From: an uncultured Porphyromonas sp.
GTDB lineage: Bacteria; Bacteroidota; Bacteroidia; Bacteroidales; Porphyromonadaceae
NCBI RefSeq assembly: GCF_938023125.1
Contig: NZ_CALHDW010000011.1
Location: 1-64,000, forward strand
DNA length: 64,000 nucleotides
Direction: 5' to 3'
Under the pieces are notes generated by a model, which did no database searches, was not told the DNA's origin, and saw only the letters and a list, made by a program, of their open reading frames with translations. Positions 1 to 8,655 of this stretch are shown here, piece by piece; the stretch's first letter is position 1; each line of letters starts with the position of its first letter. A program made the translations under genes and the position numbers.

Positions 1-291
1 ATTGACGCATAATTTTTTATTGAGGATTATATTACGACTTTTGTACCCCATATATTGTACTTTAATCCTCCTACTGCTTTTTGATGGAAGTTTCATTCTA
101 AACATACCTATGTGATTAGAAATTGTACCTATATTGGAATTTTCCAAAATTACAGAGGCTCCGTCTAACGGCTGGAGGGTTTGTCCATCAGTAATTTGCC
201 CAAAAACAATCTTTTGAGCAAATATATTCTGCCATGTAAATGAGAGAATTAGCACCAATAGGAAGTTGTGAAGTATATTCTTATCGCTCAT
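1..291 (-). CDS. Carboxypeptidase-regulatory-like / TonB-receptor-type exported protein (5' part, runs off left edge)
   Basis: Reading leftward from an ATG at 291, 97 codons stay open to base 1, so the gene is cut by the window edge. The product begins with a signal peptide (basic start, hydrophobic core around residues 9-20, then F-A-Q), followed by a stretch of the form 'GQITDGQTLQPLDGASVILE...GTISNHIGMFRMKLP...KVQYMGYKSRNI'. That is the pattern of the CarboxypepD_reg-like (SusC/TonB-receptor plug-preceding) beta-sandwich, so the mature protein is probably an outer-membrane TonB-dependent receptor or a surface protein using this domain. The rest is not visible, so barrel and substrate are unknown. 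It is more A+T rich than the core genes of the window and lies next to an IS element. A promoter-like box (492-499) and a terminator-like hairpin (381-418) lie in its leader. Confidence 0.7.
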   Translation of the reverse strand, partial: MSDKNILHNFLLVLILSFTWQNIFAQKIVFGQITDGQTLQPLDGASVILENSNIGTISNHIGMFRMKLPSKSSRRIKVQYMGYKSRNIILNKKLCVN

Positions 292-380
292 GATTATTGT
301 TTAAATCCATATTCTTTTTGACCTTTAAGCACTTGGAATACTCCCATTTTATTAAAAATGAACATTGCTTGGTTTTGTTC

Positions 381-418
381 ATAAAAAAGCGCACCGTTTT
401 TTCTTGAACGGTGCGCTT
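381..418 (-). terminator. Terminator-like hairpin inside the leader of the gene at 291
   Basis: A 12-bp perfect stem (387-398 with 407-418) closes an 8-nt loop. Read on the minus strand it is followed by a T run (complement of 381-388), the form of an intrinsic terminator. It lies between a promoter-like box (492-499) and the start codon at 291, so it may be an attenuator or the end of a short RNA rather than the terminator of an upstream gene. No upstream minus-strand gene survives before the IS at 718. Confidence 0.65.
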
Positions 419-491
419 GGCTTAACGGGAACCCATATCCCTGTGGTATGTCGTGTTTATTTCTTATCATAAGAATGAAATTTATTCGGTG

Positions 492-499
492 CAAAGATA
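492..499 (-). promoter_or_regulatory. Bacteroidetes -7 box (TATCTTTG)
   Basis: The minus strand reads TATCTTTG, matching the TAnnTTTG -7 consensus, with an ATTG about 20 nt upstream as a weak -33 element. It would give a leader of about 200 nt for the gene starting at 291. Confidence 0.5.
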
Positions 500-717
500 G
501 AAAAGGTAAGGAAATGATACAATACCTCAAAATAGGTATTTTATAATGAAGTCTGATGATGATAGTTCCACCCTTTCAGTAAAAGTAATTTCCAATTCGC
601 AGTTTGCATCATAGATGCGTAACTCTAAAAGTAGCAACAATACCACACGAAATGAATCGTGGTAGCACACGAGCCTCCTGTGGTGATTGCCGTGCTTGGC
701 TTGTCAGACGAATACAC

Positions 718-1767
718 TACGCCAGTTCGGGATAAAAAAGTGTCCTAAAAAGTTGGCAATCTCGCTATTATTTTGTAACTTTATAGTTGTAAATCAATAA
801 CTTACAAAACATATATAGCGATGATTACCACAGACAAAGTTACAGAAATATTTTGTATATTGGATGAGTTCTGCAAGAATTTAGATGCCGAGTTAACTAA
901 AAACCTACACATCGCCCCCATAGACGAGGGATATAAGCGCATGCGAAACCGTAAAGGACAGATGTCCAAGAGCGAAATCATGACCATCCTGTTGTGCTAT
1001 CATTTTGGCTCTTTCCGCAACTTCAAGCACTATTATCTCTTCTTCATCAAGGAGCATTTGGCAAGCTACTTCCCTAAGGCCGTGTCCTACACGCGTTTCG
1101 TGGAACTCATGCCTCGCGTGTTCTTCGAGCTGATGGCCTTCATGCGCATCCAAGGTTTTGGAAAGTGCACGGGCATTAGTTTCGTGGACAGCACGATGAT
1201 TCCCGTATGCCACAACATGAGAAGGAATTTCAACAAGGTGTTTGATGGACTTGCTAAGAACGGAAAGGGAACAATGGGGTGGTGTCATGGTTTCAAGCTT
1301 CATCTGCTGTGCAACGAGATGGGCGATGTACTCACGTTCTGCCTAACTCCCGCAAACGTGGACGACAGGGACCCTAGGGTGTGGCAGGTCTTCACCAAGG
1401 TGCTCTACGGCAAAGTATTTGCCGATAAGGGCTACATCAAGCAAGAGTTCTTTGAGAACCTCTTCAACCAAGGCATCCATCTCGTTCACGGGCTCAAATC
1501 AAACATGAAAAACAAGCTTATGCCCTTGTGGGACAAGATGATGCTGCGCAAGCGATATATAATAGAATGCATCAACGAACTGCTCAAGAACAAGGCCAAC
1601 CTTGTCCATTCACGCCATCGCTCCGTACATAACTTCCTCATGAATCTCTGTGCGGCATTGGCTGCATACTGTTTCTTCGAGAATAAGCCCGAGGCACTGC
1701 CCGTGCGCATTGAAAAGACTAGGCAATTGGAACTTTTCTAAGCAAATCCTTATCCCGAACTGGCGTA
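718..1767 (+). mobile_element. IS982-family insertion sequence, apparently intact
   Basis: Perfect 18-bp terminal inverted repeats, TACGCCAGTTCGGGATAA at 718-735 and its complement at 1750-1767, flank one uninterrupted transposase gene. The length of about 1.05 kb and single DDE transposase fit the IS982 family (IS195 of Porphyromonas gingivalis belongs to it). I see no convincing target duplication in the immediate flanks. A deleted copy of the ends is present at 3109-3148. Confidence 0.85.
821..1741 (+). CDS. IS982-family transposase
   Basis: The 306-residue protein has the length and organisation of IS982 transposases. The DDE triad can be placed at D123 (in G-I-S-F-V-D-S-T), D202 (in F-A-D-K-G-Y) and E249 (in R-Y-I-I-E-C-I-N), the last with the basic spacing typical of DDE enzymes. 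It catalyses cut-and-paste movement of the element bounded by the repeats at 718-735 and 1750-1767. The frame has no stops or frameshifts, so the element may still be active. The ATG at 821 is the only good start. The stop lies 8 bp before the right inverted repeat, as usual for such elements. Confidence 0.92.
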   Translation: MITTDKVTEIFCILDEFCKNLDAELTKNLHIAPIDEGYKRMRNRKGQMSKSEIMTILLCYHFGSFRNFKHYYLFFIKEHLASYFPKAVSYTRFVELMPRVFFELMAFMRIQGFGKCTGISFVDSTMIPVCHNMRRNFNKVFDGLAKNGKGTMGWCHGFKLHLLCNEMGDVLTFCLTPANVDDRDPRVWQVFTKVLYGKVFADKGYIKQEFFENLFNQGIHLVHGLKSNMKNKLMPLWDKMMLRKRYIIECINELLKNKANLVHSRHRSVHNFLMNLCAALAAYCFFENKPEALPVRIEKTRQLELF

Positions 1768-2025
1768 AGTTTATAAGTTCGTGAGTTTATGAACTTGTGA
1801 ATTTGGGGTTGGTGAGCTTGTAAGTGGATGAGTAGATACATTCGGGAGTTGTTGGTTTTTCGTGAGCAGATTAGGCCCGTGAGTTGATTTGTACGACACG
1901 CCATATACGCTTGTGTGGGCATTTCGGAGATAACAAACGTCTCCCAATTTATAGAACCCTTAAAAGTCAAGACGACTTCTTTATTAATTTATGCCCACAG
2001 CGCGTACAACTTGCCTAGTTTTTCC
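1768..2025. other. Non-coding spacer with degenerate AAGTT/GTGAGTT repeats
   Basis: No coding sequence is supported. Bases 1766-1845 are made of short degenerate direct and inverted repeats built from units such as AAGTTCGTGAGTTTATGAAC, which give spurious open frames. The rest up to the next promoter-like box shows nothing recognisable. Confidence 0.5.
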
Positions 2026-2033
2026 TACTTTTG
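2026..2033 (+). promoter_or_regulatory. -7 box (TACTTTTG) upstream of the gene at 2093
   Basis: TACTTTTG matches TAnnTTTG and lies about 60 bp before the ATG at 2093. No clear -33 TTTG is present at the expected spacing. Confidence 0.45.
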
Positions 2034-2092
2034 CGTTGTAGGTCGATGCCATTTTGCGGCAAAGTCCTTCATCGTACAAGAAACAATAGAAT

Positions 2093-2854
2093 ATGGAAAT
2101 GAACATTAAAGAGATGTTGGCACAGCTTGCTACCACCACACAAAAGGCAGAAATAGAAAGCATGCTGCAACAAACCACAGCCCAACTGTTACACCATTAT
2201 AAAATACGCGCGCACGAGGTGGAACTCTATCCCATCGAACTAGAAAGTTATTTCTATCGCGCAGGTGTGTTCGAAGACCCATACGTGCACACCAACGAAC
2301 TGCAAGCAAACCATTTTGGCGAGCTGTATGTGCACCGCCGAGGCAAAGAAGCCTGCTCGCCTTATAAGATGGACAATCGCGTTTGCATGGGCATTTCGCT
2401 CTCTGTAAACGCAAACTATTATTATTCGGCCCTTATTCGCAGCGCGGTGTTTGCCGATGGCAGCATGGTTTTCGGCCCAAACAATGTGCTGATGCACTTC
2501 ATGCGTGGCGTAAACGCATCGGCCAACCTCCTCGATGCCAACTTCTTCGACACGCATCACGCAGGCACATTCGCGCTTGCGCCCCTCTTTCATTGTGTTG
2601 AGGGTCAACAGGTGCTGTTTGAAGTTGATGCCGCTACCGACCCGCGCGACAAGTCGTACTTGATGTATGGTAGCCGAATAGGGCTTGGCGATGCCGACCC
2701 GCACTACCAACAACTGCCCTTACGCGCCGCCATAGGCAAGCTTTCCTCGTCCTTCGCCTTCAAAGAGAAAACCCAACTGCTGAACAACTATTTGGCAGAA
2801 CGCAAATTAAGGGGCGATGCTGCAAAACTACTGGCGAAAGAAATGCGCCAATAG
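2093..2854 (+). CDS. Uncharacterised protein, possible distant 3-methyladenine DNA glycosylase (Mpg) fold
   Basis: 253 residues, no signal peptide or membrane segment. I do not recognise it with certainty. Several landmarks occur in the order seen in Mpg/AAG alkyladenine glycosylases: E-L-E-S-Y near residue 50 (compare E-x-E-A-Y), D-P-Y-V-H, a tyrosine-rich strand, S-A-L-I-R-S-A (compare A-x-L-I-R-A), V-F-G-P-N-N-V-L (compare G-P-G-x-L), and S-R-I-G-L near residue 197. If right, it would be a DNA base-excision enzyme or a relative with lost activity. It stands alone between an IS and an IS ghost and its codon choice (many CGC and GCA/GCC codons) looks different from its neighbours, suggesting transfer. 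A second ATG at 2099 is an alternative start. Confidence 0.6.
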   Translation: MEMNIKEMLAQLATTTQKAEIESMLQQTTAQLLHHYKIRAHEVELYPIELESYFYRAGVFEDPYVHTNELQANHFGELYVHRRGKEACSPYKMDNRVCMGISLSVNANYYYSALIRSAVFADGSMVFGPNNVLMHFMRGVNASANLLDANFFDTHHAGTFALAPLFHCVEGQQVLFEVDAATDPRDKSYLMYGSRIGLGDADPHYQQLPLRAAIGKLSSSFAFKEKTQLLNNYLAERKLRGDAAKLLAKEMRQ

Positions 2855-3108
2855 TGTGTATCGGCAGTTGTTTAACAAGGGGATACCATGCAAAATCAGC
2901 TGTATGGTGCTACTTTGTTGCGCTCACACAAATCGCTTTTGCAGCCATCGCCTTACGGGCATATCGTAAAATTTAAGGCATACCCAAGCTAAGGCGATGC
3001 AGGCAAACACAAGGGCTAGGACTTGTGGAATGGTTTGGCAGAAAGGTAGGTCGTTTCTCTTTGCATAAGCAAAACAGGTGTAGATAAGGGGAAAATGAAC
3101 GATGTAAA
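2855..3108. other. Spacer without recognisable gene
   Basis: Only short open frames with no family resemblance. It separates the gene ending at 2854 from the IS ghost. Confidence 0.5.
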
Positions 3109-3148
3109 TACGCCAGTTCGGGACACTTTCTTATCCCGAACTGAGGTG
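3109..3148. mobile_element. Ghost of the IS982-family element: both ends, interior deleted
   Basis: TACGCCAGTTCGGGA at 3109-3123 equals the outer end of the IS at 718. Bases 3121-3148 match the complement of the first 28 bases of that IS (718 onward) with only a few differences. The two termini abut, forming a near palindrome (3114-3123 with 3134-3143). This looks like an IS copy that lost its whole interior. Confidence 0.7.
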
Positions 3149-3311
3149 AAATCTTCTCCTTCTCTTGTTTGTCTTTTGAAAAAGGACTACATTTGCCCTC
3201 GAATAAATGATATAAAAGCATCAGGGTTTTAAGAGTTTCGAGCAGTGAGTTGGCTCAATTTCTTATACCTCTTTATTGTTTAATTTATATTTAATTCGTC
3301 TGGGGTTTGCG

Positions 3312-5990
3312 ATGAGCCGGAAGGATTTGTTTTTCTTTTGCATTCGATTTTTCTTGCTTTTTCCCGCATGGTTGGGAGTGGGAAAGGGTGCGATGTGGGC
3401 ACAGGAGCAGTGCGGGGGGCAACCACGAGGCATTGGCTCTGTTGTAGCCACTCGGGCAAAGGTTAACCTTACTCATCTGAATAGACAGGATACTGAGGCA
3501 CGCCTCTCGTGGAAAAATCGGCAAGATGGCGTTTTCTACATAGGGCAGACGATTTCCCTGGATAAGAGAGCGCCCGCTTGGCAGTACAACCCCGATTTAT
3601 CCATTTGGCAACTAGAGGTTGCGGCGCCCGGGGCCAAAGCCCTCTCCCTCTACTATTCCTCATTTGAGATCCCTCAGGGGGCTCGCTTGTTTCTCTATAC
3701 TCCAACAGGAAGCGAGGTGCTGGGGGCTTATACAGAGTTGTCTGCACCTAAAAGGTCGGGGACGCACTTTGCTACGGAGATGCTGATGGGGGATCGGGTA
3801 ATCCTGGAGTACCAGCCCTCCGCCCGGGGTGAGGCCCCACAGGTGGCAGTTGAGGCCCTTGGGTATATCGTTCGGCTCCCTAGAGGTCGTAGGCTTCGTG
3901 CCGATGGTTACGACTATGCTGGTGAAGATAATTCCGGCTCCTGCATGGTCAATATCAATTGCGAGGAGGGTGTTGCATGGCAAAAGGAGAAGAAGAGTAT
4001 CGCCTTTATTCAGACGAAAGTAGGCAACGATATAGCCGTGTGTACGGGTACTTTGCTCAATAATAGCAAGCAAGATGGTACCCCCTACCTCATTACGGCA
4101 GCGCATTGTGCTATCCCCGGTGAGGGTAGACAGGCTTCGGCAGAAGACCTAGAGCAATGGGTCTTTTACTTCCATTACGAAAAAGAGCAGTGTGGGAATG
4201 AGAGTGCCGCATCGCTACATGCGGTATCCCTTGTGGGGGCAGAGCAATTGGCAGTTAGCTCGCTCAAGGGCGGAACAGATGGACTCTTCTTACGGCTAAA
4301 GGAGGCGATTCCCCCCTCGTATGATCTCTATTTTAGTGGATGGTCGCGCTCTTCTACGCTTCCAACTTCGGGGGTTGGGATACATCACCCCTCGGGAGAT
4401 GCCGCTAAGATTTCTACTTATACCTCTACCCCGCGAGTAGGCAGATGGGACGAATCCTCTCAAATGGATGCCCATCTGGATGTAACCTACGCAGCCACGA
4501 AGCATGGCTATGGGGTGACAGAAAAAGGCTCTAGTGGCTCAGGCTTGTTTGATGCAGAGCACCACTTGGTAGGTACTCTAACGGGAGGAACTGCGGCTTG
4601 TAGTGCGCCCGAGGGAACCAACTATTACGGAAGGCTTGCAGTGCACTTTGGGAGTATGGGCTTGGCTCAATGGCTTGCCCCTGGGAACTCAGATCTCCTC
4701 TCCCTTGCAGGGTATTATCCCTTGGGAGCACGCCCTAGAGTACGAGACTTTGTGGTCTGGCAGGGGCAGCTGGGGATGCATGCCTCCTGGGTCGCTCCTG
4801 ATGGGGATTTAGCCTCTCTACAGGGCTATGTCTTGTACGTGGATAACCAAAAAGCGCTAACCATCCCCAAGGGGCAGCAAACGGCGCTCCTCAACTTCCA
4901 GCAAGAGGGCACGCATTATATCTCCATCACGGCCCTCTATACAGGTGACGAAAGTCGCCCCGTGGGCACCTATTTCTCCGCACAGAGTCGGCATATCTCA
5001 GTTCCCATAGATGCTCTGCGGGAGGGCAAAGTGCTCTGGAAGAAGCCGCAACTAAGGCAAGTTTGGACCTATAACGCAAGGATCCTTCCCGAAGAGCTGA
5101 TCAAGGTGGGGGGCATTGAGACAGCCTCTTTCTTCTATGTGGGGGTGCGCTATGGGGCCGATCAATTGAGGAATGCCGTGATGCATGGTAAGTATATTAC
5201 TGCTCTTCGTTTTGTCCCTATCAGTGCCAAGGCTATTCCTTATCTATACATCAAGCAGGGGGATCGTACCCATGTACAGAGGGTTGTTTTGCCCGAGCAG
5301 CTAGGGCAGGTGCAGGAGGTCGCTCTTACCACTCCCTTCGAATTGAAGGAGACAGAGCCCCTGTTTGTTGGGCTTCGATTTAGGGGCGATACAAAAGATC
5401 CCTTCGTAGCCATGACCTCAGAGCCTAGGCTCTTGGGGCGCAGTATGCTCGCCTCTCTCAATGGAGAAAACTTCTTCGAATACAAAACTTTGACCCATAG
5501 TTTAGCTCTAGAGACCCTCGTGTCGGATGCTCCTCTCTCGGGACAAGCCGTAGAGTTGTATCGGGGAGAGTCGCCTAGCCTATTCCCCCATATTATAGGA
5601 TATAACATGCTCTGTGATGGGAGGTCGCTAGGGCAAATAGAAGAAAAGGGGGAGGGGCAGTATAGTTTTGATCTCCCCCCGGAGTGCCAAGACGAAACGA
5701 AGCTAAAGATAGAGGCGATCTTGTCGGATGAGAAGCCCTCGTTTACTCAACCGTTGATAAATGGTAGCCCCACTCCCCGGCTTTGTGTTGGGGCCGGAGG
5801 GCATCCCTATTTGCTGGATTCGGGAGCTGTGGAGCGAGTTCTTTTTTATGATCTCTCGGGGCAGCTATTGGGAGATCTCACCCCTCAGCAGTTGGGGCAA
5901 ATCTCCCTCTCTCCGGGGCAATATCTCGCCCAAATCGTGCTGGTGGGAGGCTCTATTGGTTCGCAGAAGCTACATGTTCATTCAAATTAA
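3312..5990 (+). CDS. T9SS-secreted lysyl-endopeptidase-like serine protease (PepK-like)
   Basis: Secreted trypsin-fold protease of the Achromobacter protease I / P. gingivalis PepK type, expected to cut after lysine. From the ATG at 3312 (892 residues) there is a clean signal peptide ending near M-W-A. The open frame begins at an upstream TTG (3276), but the 12 extra residues would spoil the signal. The catalytic domain (about 195-470) shows histidine 265 in L-I-T-A-A-H-C, a likely aspartate 323 in G-G-T-D-G-L-F-L, and serine 408 in G-S-S-G-S-G-L-F. A fibronectin-like region and a further beta-rich region follow. The last 70 or so residues (D-S-G-A-V...F-Y-D-L-S-G...L-S-P-G-Q-Y-L) are a type A T9SS sorting domain. 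The next gene, 39 bp downstream, also encodes a T9SS cargo. Confidence 0.88.
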   Translation: MSRKDLFFFCIRFFLLFPAWLGVGKGAMWAQEQCGGQPRGIGSVVATRAKVNLTHLNRQDTEARLSWKNRQDGVFYIGQTISLDKRAPAWQYNPDLSIWQLEVAAPGAKALSLYYSSFEIPQGARLFLYTPTGSEVLGAYTELSAPKRSGTHFATEMLMGDRVILEYQPSARGEAPQVAVEALGYIVRLPRGRRLRADGYDYAGEDNSGSCMVNINCEEGVAWQKEKKSIAFIQTKVGNDIAVCTGTLLNNSKQDGTPYLITAAHCAIPGEGRQASAEDLEQWVFYFHYEKEQCGNESAASLHAVSLVGAEQLAVSSLKGGTDGLFLRLKEAIPPSYDLYFSGWSRSSTLPTSGVGIHHPSGDAAKISTYTSTPRVGRWDESSQMDAHLDVTYAATKHGYGVTEKGSSGSGLFDAEHHLVGTLTGGTAACSAPEGTNYYGRLAVHFGSMGLAQWLAPGNSDLLSLAGYYPLGARPRVRDFVVWQGQLGMHASWVAPDGDLASLQGYVLYVDNQKALTIPKGQQTALLNFQQEGTHYISITALYTGDESRPVGTYFSAQSRHISVPIDALREGKVLWKKPQLRQVWTYNARILPEELIKVGGIETASFFYVGVRYGADQLRNAVMHGKYITALRFVPISAKAIPYLYIKQGDRTHVQRVVLPEQLGQVQEVALTTPFELKETEPLFVGLRFRGDTKDPFVAMTSEPRLLGRSMLASLNGENFFEYKTLTHSLALETLVSDAPLSGQAVELYRGESPSLFPHIIGYNMLCDGRSLGQIEEKGEGQYSFDLPPECQDETKLKIEAILSDEKPSFTQPLINGSPTPRLCVGAGGHPYLLDSGAVERVLFYDLSGQLLGDLTPQQLGQISLSPGQYLAQIVLVGGSIGSQKLHVHSN

Positions 5991-6029
5991 AAAGCATAAA
6001 TAGTTTAACTGAAAAACAGAAGAAAGATT

Positions 6030-7661
6030 ATGAAACACCGCTACATTTTTTCTACGGCTTTAGCTCTTGCCTTTGTGGCATGGCAGGCATTCTCGCTTAG
6101 GATGAATGCACAAGAGACGGACAAGTGGACCACTGTACTACACGAGACTTTCGACTCGCTTACGAAGGGAACTAACAATACAGCCGATGCCCCCTCCGAC
6201 GACCTCAAAGTGCCCGCCGACGCAGCACTCAAAGACTTCGACCTCTCTAAGTCGAAGGGGTTGTACCAAGCCGGTGGAGCCGTTCTCTTCCATGGCAATA
6301 AAGGCGCTTTGCTTATTACGAAACCGATGGACTTCTCAGGAGAGGAGATCAAGATAACCATAAAGGCAAAGTCTTTTGAGACCTCAAAGTATATCTACTT
6401 CCGCTTCGATAAAGAAGACTACGACTCCGAAAACGAAACGGTAACGGCTACCTACTCCGAAGATTATGAGGAGCTGGAGATCCTGATGCCCGCCGGAGAC
6501 GACAACTGCGCCCTCAAGATCTATACAAGAGATATGGGCATCTTCGGAGCTGCACCGAGTATTTACATTGATGAAATCAAAGTGGAAGCCAAAAATCGCA
6601 TGGCGCCCACGCCCGATCCCTCGCTCGTAGGTATCCCCTCTACTGTGGTGTTTGAGGATTGCGATGTCAACGACAATTCTTATGTCAAGGAGATAGAAAT
6701 CAAAGGCCTTAACCTCAAAGAGGTACCTACCTATACCCTAATACAGCAAGATCCCTCCGAGGCCACCTTTACCATCACAGGGGCGCTGGCCATCGATGGC
6801 GGTAAGCTTAGTGTTGTGTTTAGACCCCTCAAGCCCGGTGTGCACGAGGCTAAAATAGAGGTTGTAAGTGGCGAACTTAAGGAATCGATCCTACTCAGAG
6901 GCCGTGGCCTAGGCGGTAACCCCGTAGAGGGATTGCCCACAGAAACAACGCTTACCGAGCTTGCCGAGCCTTTTGCAGCAGCGGCGCTCCCTAAGGGCTG
7001 GTCTACCGCTGTCGCTGCCGGATATGAGGATTGGAAGTTTGCGCCTTCGTCTTTCGATGCAACCAACATGGTGGCAACGATGGATATCTCCTCCACACCT
7101 TGGGACTTGGGTATGGCCTATTTGATAAGCCCCTGCTTGAATAATCCCGAAAAACATATCCCCGAGGTTTCTTTCGATTTTGCCATGCTCAAGGGTAAGG
7201 GCCTATTTACTACTACTTCGTTTATGGCCTACCTTATTGCACCGGACGGTACCATGGGCAATCCTATCTTCGAGATGAATTACGAAAAACAAGCCGAGTA
7301 TGCCACCCTAAAGAGGGTGACTGTAAAGGCACCGAATGCTCCCATCGGGAAATATTTCCTTGCCGTGGCTTACAAGGGGGCATCCACAGCCGTTTACTCT
7401 ACGGGGGTAGAGGTGGATAATATCGAGGTTAAATCGATGGAAGATACCGCTACAAGCAATCTCACGTTGGGCGAAGCAAAGGTATGGCGTGCGGCAAGCA
7501 CGATTTATTTCTCGGATATGAAGGGCTGCGAACTCAAGGTATATGCTCTCGATGGTACCCTTCTTATCTCTTTCCCAAAGGCCCAAGAAGGCTCCGTTAC
7601 GCTTGTAAATGCAGACCAACGAGTAGTGGTTCGCTATGGCGAAAAGAGCCTATTGCTCTAA
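6030..7661 (+). CDS. T9SS cargo protein with choice-of-anchor / cleaved-adhesin-like domain
   Basis: 543 residues with an N-terminal signal peptide (about residues 1-27, ending N-A-Q). Two beta-sandwich regions can be seen. One is near residues 35-195, with F-D-S-L and Y-I-D-E-I-K-V signatures. The other is near 315-475, with L-P-K-G-W, then W-K-F-A, then S-P-C-L-N, then V-D-N-I-E-V, the pattern of cleaved-adhesin/choice-of-anchor domains found in gingipain adhesins. An Ig-like segment lies between them. The C-terminal 60 residues (V-W-R-A-A...L-K-V-Y-A-L-D-G) look like a T9SS type A sorting domain. No catalytic motif is seen. Likely a surface adhesin or substrate-binding partner of the protease just upstream, with which it is probably co-transcribed. 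Confidence 0.75.
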   Translation: MKHRYIFSTALALAFVAWQAFSLRMNAQETDKWTTVLHETFDSLTKGTNNTADAPSDDLKVPADAALKDFDLSKSKGLYQAGGAVLFHGNKGALLITKPMDFSGEEIKITIKAKSFETSKYIYFRFDKEDYDSENETVTATYSEDYEELEILMPAGDDNCALKIYTRDMGIFGAAPSIYIDEIKVEAKNRMAPTPDPSLVGIPSTVVFEDCDVNDNSYVKEIEIKGLNLKEVPTYTLIQQDPSEATFTITGALAIDGGKLSVVFRPLKPGVHEAKIEVVSGELKESILLRGRGLGGNPVEGLPTETTLTELAEPFAAAALPKGWSTAVAAGYEDWKFAPSSFDATNMVATMDISSTPWDLGMAYLISPCLNNPEKHIPEVSFDFAMLKGKGLFTTTSFMAYLIAPDGTMGNPIFEMNYEKQAEYATLKRVTVKAPNAPIGKYFLAVAYKGASTAVYSTGVEVDNIEVKSMEDTATSNLTLGEAKVWRAASTIYFSDMKGCELKVYALDGTLLISFPKAQEGSVTLVNADQRVVVRYGEKSLLL

Positions 7662-7695
7662 TTGAGTTGGCGATATAGTGCTAAGAATACAGGTT

Positions 7696-8655
7696 ATGAA
7701 TATGAATACAAAAGCGCTACAATGGGGGTTTGCCTCCCTTCTACTGCTGGTCGCTTGTGCCTGTGGAAGAAGCGGTAATACCCCCACCCCTCCGGTAGAA
7801 AAAAGGGCAGAATACAAGTTCCCCATCATCGATTACGACTTTGCCGGCAGCGTAGACGATATCATTAAATTTGAGGAAGGCGAGGGCCATCACTACGTCA
7901 AAGCGGAGTCTGATGCCTCTACCTTGGTTTTCTCTACGGGCGACGAGGTGTATCCTCAAACAATCTATCGTCTGGAGAATCAGAGGATCGTAGAGGTGTA
8001 TCAACCCTGTACCAAGGGCGACTCCCTAAAGCAGGATCTCTCCAAGATAGACGAGCGGCTGAAAAAGGGAAAGTGGGCAGAGTGGCCTACACCCGTGCAG
8101 AGAGGAGAGTGTGAGGCAGCCTATTTGCAAACTCGTGCTATCAATGGACAGAGCGTGCAGATTGCCTCAGCCTTGATCCGTACCACTACGAATCATGTGA
8201 AAAAGACGACCCCGGGCGTGACGTATCTTTTTGCAAGAGTGCAAAACGACCTCGACTACAACAAAGTGCGTATGCCCGAGATTTATTTTGAGGCTGTGGG
8301 AAAAACCAAAGACGAACTGAAGACCTACTTCGAGAGCAAAGGGCAGGCGGTTAGCTTCTCGTCCTCGTTTTTGCGTGTGAAGGTGGATAACGTGGCTTTC
8401 AACAACGAGGTGCTTTACTATATCCCGGAGGGAGAAGAAACGTGTTCGCAGATCATTCTGACCTCGGTGAGCTTCGTGCTAAACAAAACTGATAACATAG
8501 CAAATCAACTCAAGGAGAGGGGATTCGAGTTTAATAACGAGACGAACCTGATACGCACGTTCTACAACGAAGCGCAAGACCTGTGGGCTATGGTACGGAT
8601 CTATCCTGTCAATCAATTCACACAACCCAACATCGTGTTTGCTAAGAAACTTTAG
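7696..8655 (+). CDS. Uncharacterised exported lipoprotein
   Basis: 319 residues from the ATG at 7696 (an upstream GTG at 7678 would add six residues before the signal). The signal peptide ends in a lipobox L-V-A-C, so the mature protein is lipid-anchored. The remainder is a mixed alpha/beta protein with no family I recognise. It contains an internal likeness: Y-I-Y/F-E-A-V-G-K-T near the middle and another strand-rich unit at the C terminus. It lies 34 bp after the T9SS cargo gene and is probably in the same transcript, suggesting a periplasmic or outer-membrane role linked to those proteins, but no function can be assigned. Confidence 0.7.
   Translation: MNMNTKALQWGFASLLLLVACACGRSGNTPTPPVEKRAEYKFPIIDYDFAGSVDDIIKFEEGEGHHYVKAESDASTLVFSTGDEVYPQTIYRLENQRIVEVYQPCTKGDSLKQDLSKIDERLKKGKWAEWPTPVQRGECEAAYLQTRAINGQSVQIASALIRTTTNHVKKTTPGVTYLFARVQNDLDYNKVRMPEIYFEAVGKTKDELKTYFESKGQAVSFSSSFLRVKVDNVAFNNEVLYYIPEGEETCSQIILTSVSFVLNKTDNIANQLKERGFEFNNETNLIRTFYNEAQDLWAMVRIYPVNQFTQPNIVFAKKL

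Noticed and set aside
294..530. 78-codon minus-strand frame near the left edge
   Set aside because: Its start lies upstream of the promoter-like box and the frame runs through the terminator hairpin. No family resemblance. Only its last 58 codons could be a leader peptide.
905..1303. Minus-strand frame antisense to the IS transposase
   Set aside because: It is a shadow of the transposase gene and shows no protein family.
3114..3143. Near-palindrome read as a transcription terminator
   Set aside because: It is explained better by two joined IS ends and has no T run after it.
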